Source: Phaeoceros laevis (lineage: Eukaryota; Anthocerotophyta; Anthocerotopsida; Notothyladales). Taken from it: a DNA stretch of 26,081 nucleotides. The position numbers and the translations under genes are program-made. The stretch covers positions 45,723 through 71,803 of the forward strand of contig JBNGIQ010008854.1 in assembly GCA_049999765.1 (NCBI GenBank). Reading direction: 5' to 3'. Under the pieces are notes generated by a model. The model was not told the DNA's origin, searched no databases, and saw only the letters and a list, made by a program, of their open reading frames with translations. Positions 21,001 through 26,081 of this stretch are shown piece by piece (the stretch's first letter is position 1; each line of letters opens with the position of its first letter).

Positions 21001-22134
21001 TTGAAAATCATTTGCAGGTAAGATTCCACATTATCTCGGAGAGGGAGTTGCATGAACAGAGCCTTTCAGACAAATATTTTGACTCGGACCTCAATCGCCA
21101 ACAGCTCTCAAAGGCATTGTTCAGTCTCATTAATATGTACGCTGCCTATGACTTCAAGGATGGAGACTTGCCATGTGAAGCTGAATTTCATGCATACTTC
21201 GTGCTGTTGAACTTGGGCAAAGTTAATCAAAATCAGGTGTGGTTCCGAACAATGTGGCACATGCTGGTACCTTTGTCTGCTTTCGCACAGTGAGCTAGTA
21301 CTTTCCTCCAGATTCCTGCTCTCCTCTCCCTGCTGATCATAATTTTGTTGTGCAGGAAGAAGCCCTGGCCTTATGGTTTTCAAGTGTGCAGCGGCCGTTG
21401 CTGGTTTCTCCTGAGATGAGTTTTGCAAGAGATGCTCTGAGGTGACCCCTCATACAGGATACAGTGTCGCTGGACTTCTCATATTCGCTTAGCAAGTTAC
21501 CTCTAATGGTTGTGGCAAGCTTGTTGTTAAGTGCTTGAACTGCCATGCGGACAGATGCTTTCGAATAGGAAACTTTGAGAGGTACTTTCAATTGGTGAGG
21601 CATGCAACCTATCTTCAAGCGTGTCTCTTGGAACTTTTCTTCAACCAGGTATTGGTTACTTCCTTCGGCATAAACCTAGAAGTACTTGCGTCTAGAGTGG
21701 TGTGGCGTTTAGTTTTTCGAAAGGCATATTCTTATGAAGTTATGCTGTTGATGACAGGTTCGTGCACATGCACTGGCTGTCCTAAATCAAAGCAGCTACA
21801 AGCTTCATCCATATCCTATAGCAGATCTAGCAGAGCATCTACTGATTGCGGTAAAGCTCTCAAGCCAAGAGACCGTCATCGTAGATTGTTCCGCCCGGAA
21901 GCTAATGTTTTGTGATGATTTTGACAGGAGGAAGATTTGAAGTCCTTGTGTGCGTTTCACGGGCTTCCAGTGGGAGTACAGAACTCCTCACAAGCAGAGT
22001 GCCTGTTAGTTAAGCAGGTTCAGTTCTCTGCACCTCAAAAGGCATCACCTTGGTATCATTGTGATCATATTGAAGCCAAACGTCTACCTTCCCACTTGTT
22101 AGCAGTCCTGGGGACGGCTGATTCAAGGAGTTGA
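18087..22134 (+). CDS. SAC3: SAC3/GANP-domain protein, putative mRNA-export factor
   Basis: Exons are 18087-20382, 20473-20573, 20675-20896, 21018-21236, 21356-21441, 21555-21648, 21758-21850 and 21928-22134, giving 1105 residues. The frame extends upstream to a TTG at 18057, but the first ATG is 18087 ([10 protein letters not shown]). Exon 1 alone encodes about 765 residues of Ser/Arg/Gly-rich, probably disordered sequence with a duplicated [20 protein letters not shown] unit (residues about 335-387). The SAC3/GANP signature CPDMCP starts at residue 760 and is split by a phase-1 intron. It is followed by [47 protein letters not shown] and [22 protein letters not shown]3 proteins scaffold TREX-2 at nuclear pores. 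The protein ends just after the domain, as in short plant SAC3 forms, yet carries a long N-terminus. Confidence 0.93.
19091..19246 (+). repeat. 78-bp in-frame tandem duplication in the SAC3-type exon 1
   Basis: Two near-identical 78-base units, 19091-19168 and 19169-19246, start cagttttagtcg. Each encodes 26 residues around [16 protein letters not shown]. Few differences separate them, so the duplication looks recent or homogenised. Confidence 0.85.
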
Positions 22135-22928
22135 GACTAATGGGGACCTCCGATTTATTTGGGTGGTAATGCGTATCATCCTAAATGGTGGATGATGAAA
22201 AGGTGATATGTATCTCGGGAGAGCACGATAGGCCCGTTACCAGGTCAAAACACATTTCCCCCATCAGCCGGTTTGAGACCATGTTCATCGTTACAGTGCA
22301 GATTGTTGGCTAGTAACTACTATCCTCCGTAAGGATGATGATGCTCTCTCTCCGGGTGCACGATTCGGCTCGTTGCCAGGAAAGCTTCTATCATAGATGT
22401 CACAGAATATAGGTAATGCGTTCTTTGTGGCATTACTAATTCCTGGGCATGTACATGCCTGGAATCCTGCTCGAGCACCTCAACGGAGTTTTCAACGAAT
22501 CACCACGTTAACAGAAAAGAATATTATTGCAGTGGTTGATCGCAAGTTTGTAGCGCACACCGTGCACCCTTGCTCACGTCACGTATATGCTGTATTGGGT
22601 CGGGCCTTTGGTAGGTGATTAGGCCGTTACTCAAAAGGAGAACGTTCCCGGGCAGCTCGGACCTTCATATTAAGAGACACTTGTTTCAGAGCCCATGTCA
22701 AAAGCAACTGGAAGAAAACCACCGTAGCAATATGAAACGTACCTTAGTACGCCAAGGTCTTTACTTTCCAATTGCATGGCAGTTAACATATTCTTGGACT
22801 GGAAAAGCATGCAATGAGCATCGTTTGCACCATCAACGATCACCTGGTAAATCAGACAGCTGCCTTAGCTTCCAGTTTGTAATCAAGCAAACGGTAGATG
22901 TTGTTAGCAATCACAAACTCATGTGCCA
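22135..22928. other. Convergent 3' flanks of the SAC3-type and TOR1-like genes
   Basis: No gene is convincing here. A plus-strand frame of 191 codons (22615-23190) starts at GTG, lacks domains and runs antisense into the TOR1-like gene. A related sequence pair, gcacgat..gg(c/ct)cgtt(a/g)ccagg, occurs at about 22223-22244 and 22360-22381. Confidence 0.5.
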
Positions 22929-25319
22929 CTATTCACCTGCTTGGCTGTACATAGATAATCCATTCAACTCTAGCTTTGACAAGTCTGTGTCCATGCCTTC
23001 TGGATCGCCTCCCTGGTACCCTGCCCCCCTGATAGCTGCAAGAGTGGCTTTTGCTTGCGAATTAGCACTTTGCCAGACACTCCTTGCTCCCCCTTCAGAT
23101 CGAGAAGGTGTTTTGGACTCTCTACTCTCCCATCCTCTCCTGCTGCTAAGGTGCTCAGAGTCAAAATTTGGCAAACTTATTTCACCCTGAAGCTCGTCCA
23201 TAAATCCCAAAGTTTTTTGTTGACGAGAAGTTACGAGACCTTCGCTTTCAGCAAGAAGTGGAGATCCATAAGAATATTCATCCAATATCAAAGATCCTTT
23301 TTCAACCATCCACTTGGGGTATTTCTCTCCACTTCGAAGGCCAGCCAGATCTGGTGGAAGTGGTGTCTCCTCAATACCCATTGTGTAATCTGGACTGTTA
23401 ACGCCAGTCCCATTTTGCATCCGAACGGGAGAACTGTTATCTAGTTCAATCCGGGAAATCACATCAGTACCTACCCTGCCCACAGATGAGGCAATGTCAT
23501 GCCCCACCTTTTCAACAGCTCTTTCCAAATTGTGCACTGTGGCTTCCAACCCTGACATACCTTCCTGAGAGCTTGCCACAAAGTCTTGGAACATGTCCAT
23601 GAGCTGTGCCTGCTGCCGCTCAATCTGTTGAAGGTGCCTACGTATGGCTGTCCACATACTTGGATCATTTGCAACCCTTGTATCAAAGTCACTATTCGCG
23701 GGACTGAAAGCGTGTGTTACTGGAGTACTCATGCCCCATCTCTGACCCCCATTGAGCATATCACTTGAGTGGTGATCTGGCCAGGAGTAAGGCTCAGCAT
23801 TCTTGCTGCTTTGTCCGTCTATGTTAAATGTGTCCAAGTCCCTTGCTGTACTGGACCCTGGCTGAGAACCAAGGTTGTCCCCAAGCTCTGTATCCTGCTT
23901 GCTTTCCACTAATGAATACGATTGACTAGTAGCAGTTATATGGCCACCAGATACATGCATCTTTGTAGCTGTGACCTCAGTGCGGACCTCCCGCTCTGAG
24001 GGGGGAAATTGAGCCACAGGAGGTGCACCACATACTTCAATCTGAAATTCGTCAGTCTTCAGATTATCCAGCTTTCGGAAAAATTCTGGATTTAATTTCC
24101 TATCTCCCAGAGTTGGACTTTTTTTCCTACCAGCGGAATGTTCTGGGGAAGAGTTGGAGAATACTGGAACTTGCACTTCAGTTGAAGGGAACAAGGCCCT
24201 GCTTGTCCGAAGACCAGTAGGTGCATCGGACTCGGAACCTCTGAGAGGAGATGACAGGCTGGATGTTACAGAAGCAAGATCACCTGCAGATCTCGCCCTA
24301 CCTCCATTCCTGCTAGCAGACGATGACTCTTCAAAATCACCACCTGGAACATTCCTCCAGAGTGCCATGGCATCGTTCACACTATCACGTACTGGTTTGA
24401 CCTTGTCAAAGCGGCAAGCATCCAGAGCAGGCATTACAGTTGCTTTGAACGGACTCAGCGCAGGCCCCAGGCTCATGGCCATGCGGAGCAAGGTATCACC
24501 TGCAGCTTTCCGTGTTGCCCAGTCAGTGTTGTCCAAGCATTCTTGAGCACAAGGGACAAGACTTGTCAACAACGATGCTCCTGCTGCTCCACTTCCGCCT
24601 ACTGCGTGAGCCAAACTTCCTATCACAGACAGAAGGCCAGCTTTGGCCAGGAACCCTGGCATGCTCATAAACTTCACAATCCTAGGCACAAGCCGCTGCA
24701 CGCTTCCTAGTGGTATGTTTTCCACCTTGTCTAAAACTCGTGCTAAGCAGAGCGATGCTCCTAGCTGTACGCCCTTGTTTTGCTCGGTTAGAGCTTCAAG
24801 CAACGGCTTCATATATACTCCAACTGAAACAGATGGAGGTGTCTGTCCTGCACTTTCGCCACCTGGGACTGTAACGGGGTATGGCACCTGCACAGCTAAC
24901 AGTCCCATTACGTCCACGCAAACCTCTCGAATGGCTGAGTCGGGATCTTTCAGCCTCCGCACAATGTTGCTGACGATCCTAGGAAGATGAGGGACCAAAT
25001 ACTCTCCGTGTAAGGATGCCAGGGTGCCAAACAACTTCACACATTCTCTGCGCACCACTGCCTTTTGCTGCAAATCAGTATCATAAAGACATGACAAGAA
25101 CAGGGAAATTCCGTCTGGGGACAAACCCTGGGCAACGCTCTCAAGATCCTCAAGAGCAATCTGCTGCGTATCCCGATCAGATAGCTTGTTCAAGGCGGCC
25201 AGAATCCTGTTCTTCAGTTCCATGAGGACCAATTGCGGAGGCAATCCAGCCCTGTTTGGTTGCCCACTTCGAGGCTTTCCACCGAACTTGCTCTGCATCA
25301 TGGTGCCGTGAAGGTTCAT
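22929..25319 (-). CDS. TOR1L: TORTIFOLIA1/SPIRAL2-like microtubule-associated protein
   Basis: An intronless 796-residue frame. Residues about 30-322 form HEAT-type helical repeats (for example LVLMELKNRILAALNKLSDR, VVRRECVKLFGTLASLHGEY and DPDSAIREVCVDVMGLLAVQ), the N-terminal region by which plant TOR1/SPR2 proteins bind microtubules. A Ser-rich linker follows with the conserved segment KLNPEFFRKLDNL. At about 548-612 there is a coiled coil beginning SMWTAIRRHLQQIERQQAQL. This order of domains and the length fit the family, which controls cortical microtubule minus ends, severing and directional growth in plants. The ATG at 25319 is the first in the frame, though MMQSKFGG at residues 7-14 is a possible alternative start. 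Absence of introns, amid many-exon neighbours, is odd and could mean a retrocopy or simple intron loss. The frame is intact, so I treat it as functional. Confidence 0.9.
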   Translation of the reverse strand: MNLHGTMMQSKFGGKPRSGQPNRAGLPPQLVLMELKNRILAALNKLSDRDTQQIALEDLESVAQGLSPDGISLFLSCLYDTDLQQKAVVRRECVKLFGTLASLHGEYLVPHLPRIVSNIVRRLKDPDSAIREVCVDVMGLLAVQVPYPVTVPGGESAGQTPPSVSVGVYMKPLLEALTEQNKGVQLGASLCLARVLDKVENIPLGSVQRLVPRIVKFMSMPGFLAKAGLLSVIGSLAHAVGGSGAAGASLLTSLVPCAQECLDNTDWATRKAAGDTLLRMAMSLGPALSPFKATVMPALDACRFDKVKPVRDSVNDAMALWRNVPGGDFEESSSASRNGGRARSAGDLASVTSSLSSPLRGSESDAPTGLRTSRALFPSTEVQVPVFSNSSPEHSAGRKKSPTLGDRKLNPEFFRKLDNLKTDEFQIEVCGAPPVAQFPPSEREVRTEVTATKMHVSGGHITATSQSYSLVESKQDTELGDNLGSQPGSSTARDLDTFNIDGQSSKNAEPYSWPDHHSSDMLNGGQRWGMSTPVTHAFSPANSDFDTRVANDPSMWTAIRRHLQQIERQQAQLMDMFQDFVASSQEGMSGLEATVHNLERAVEKVGHDIASSVGRVGTDVISRIELDNSSPVRMQNGTGVNSPDYTMGIEETPLPPDLAGLRSGEKYPKWMVEKGSLILDEYSYGSPLLAESEGLVTSRQQKTLGFMDELQGEISLPNFDSEHLSSRRGWESRESKTPSRSEGGARSVWQSANSQAKATLAAIRGAGYQGGDPEGMDTDLSKLELNGLSMYSQAGE

Positions 25320-25574
25320 ACCAGTATTCCCTGGTAGTAGGAGTGCTCCAACTAGGGTCCTCGCATGCCCTCAACGGAGATGATTGTCGTCCTCCTCCCC
25401 TGCATACCCTAGCAACGCCCTCCTCCGGATACTTTCCTCCCACAACCTGCCATAGTTGTCGCATGCAATGCACGGCAATCTTAGCACTGCAATTCAACTG
25501 CTACTGGTTCCTTGCGAACAGCTCCGCACGTACTGGAGGATAACGACCCGAGCCTAAGGCACGACTCAATCACC
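25320..25574. promoter_or_regulatory. Putative short bidirectional promoter
   Basis: Only 255 bases separate the divergent starts of the TOR1-like gene and the right-edge gene. Both leaders and core promoters must fit here unless transcripts start further inside. No TATA box is obvious. The function is inferred from layout. Confidence 0.35.
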
Positions 25575-26081
25575 ATGCCTGAGCCAACAGCCAGTCGCAT
25601 TTCTCAACTCTTCCAGACTAAAAAGAAGAGGCGCAAAACTCCCATCCAAGCATCAACGACGGATGAATTGTCAAGACGACTTTCAGGTCATGGAAGCTAA
25701 TCGAAATGCGACGGGCGAGCCTTTATCCNNNNNNNNNNNNNNNNNNNNNNNNNNNNNNNNNNNNNNNNNNNNNNNNNNNNNNNNNNNNNNNNNNNNNNNN
25801 NNNNNNNNNNNNNNNNNNNNNNNNNNNNCGTCAGTGCTTGTCTTCCTAAGATAAATGCGACGGGCGAGCCTTTATCCGGCCTGGAGAGCGAGGTACAAAT
25901 GTACGACCAATCCCCCTCTCACCTCGCTCACAACCAAAAATCAAAAGACAGCGACTACTCGCAACCTGAGCTGGCAATCAAGAACATCCAAACAGAGTCT
26001 CCTCAAAGCGTTCAGCTCTCATTACCCGTCCCTAGACCGCCACAGAGTTCCCTCCCCAGATCGGCACAACACGAGGTAGCC
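25575..26081 (+). CDS. 5' part of an unknown gene, interrupted by assembly gap and window edge
   Basis: The first ATG at 25575 opens MPEPTASRISQLFQTKKKRR, a basic N-terminus that runs 41 codons to a TAA at about 25698. A second frame from an ATG at 25663 (MNCQDDFQVMEANRNATG) is open into the gap. After the gap, the frame reading NATGEPLSGLESEVQMYDQ stays open to the window edge and has the polar, Ser/Pro/Gln-rich look of a disordered nuclear protein. If the two sides overlap at their shared 25-base sequence, the 25663 frame continues into this one. How the first frame joins, by splicing at about 25686 (tttcag/gtcatg) or not at all, cannot be decided with the gap present. No family was recognised. 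Confidence 0.45.
25729..25828. other. Assembly gap of 100 N
   Basis: Exactly 100 Ns, the usual placeholder for a gap of unknown size. A 25-base sequence beginning aaatgcgacgggcgag ends immediately before the gap (25704-25728) and recurs just after it (25853-25877). Confidence 0.97.

Noticed and set aside
22615-23190. 191-codon plus-strand frame
   Set aside because: It begins at GTG, has no recognisable domain and its second half is antisense to the TOR1-like coding sequence.

Overview
This window is nuclear DNA from a streptophyte plant or alga. The main genes are split by short GT-AG introns, mostly about 75-190 bases, and each splice I placed keeps the reading frame. The gene set points to a plant: a HAD-type sucrose-phosphate phosphatase with the plant C-terminal domain, a TORTIFOLIA1/SPIRAL2-type microtubule protein, a SAC3/GANP mRNA-export protein and a PUS10 pseudouridine synthase. 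The compact spacing, short introns and two possibly ciliary-type proteins would suit a bryophyte, lycophyte or streptophyte alga, but the sequence alone does not settle the lineage. A run of 100 Ns at 25729-25828 shows that this is a draft assembly.

Layout. Bases 1-530 are AT-rich repeats. A six-exon minus-strand gene at 937-2410, invisible as one long ORF, encodes a 261-residue leucine-rich-repeat protein that starts with a lysine-rich tract. Upstream of it, 2411-4226 is mostly AT-rich, with a few unconvincing exon-like stretches. An intronless plus-strand gene (4227-5690) encodes an ankyrin/coiled-coil protein ending in lysine-rich repeats. SPP (7018-8900, minus) has eight exons. A nuclear-type RS/K-rich protein resembling plant 'style cell-cycle inhibitor 1-like' proteins follows (10760-12637, plus, eight exons). 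Then come a small single-pass membrane protein (13626-13922, minus), PUS10 (14398-17603, plus, 14 exons), a SAC3/GANP-domain protein (18087-22134, plus, 8 exons), an intronless TOR1/SPR2-like gene (22929-25319, minus) and the 5' part of an unknown gene interrupted by the gap (25575 to the right edge, plus).

The genes do not form one pathway. They are arranged largely as head-to-head pairs: LRR/ANK, SPP/SCI1-like, membrane protein/PUS10 and TOR1-like/right-edge gene. The exception is the same-strand PUS10-SAC3 pair, separated by only about 480 bases. Functions covered are sucrose synthesis (SPP), tRNA modification (PUS10), mRNA export (SAC3) and cortical microtubule control (TOR1-like), plus several genes of unknown role. 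I saw no virus, transposon ORF, rRNA, intact tRNA or CRISPR array. The least explained items are the hidden LRR gene, the ankyrin gene beside it, the small membrane protein and the right-edge gene. I found no clear multi-gene novel system.
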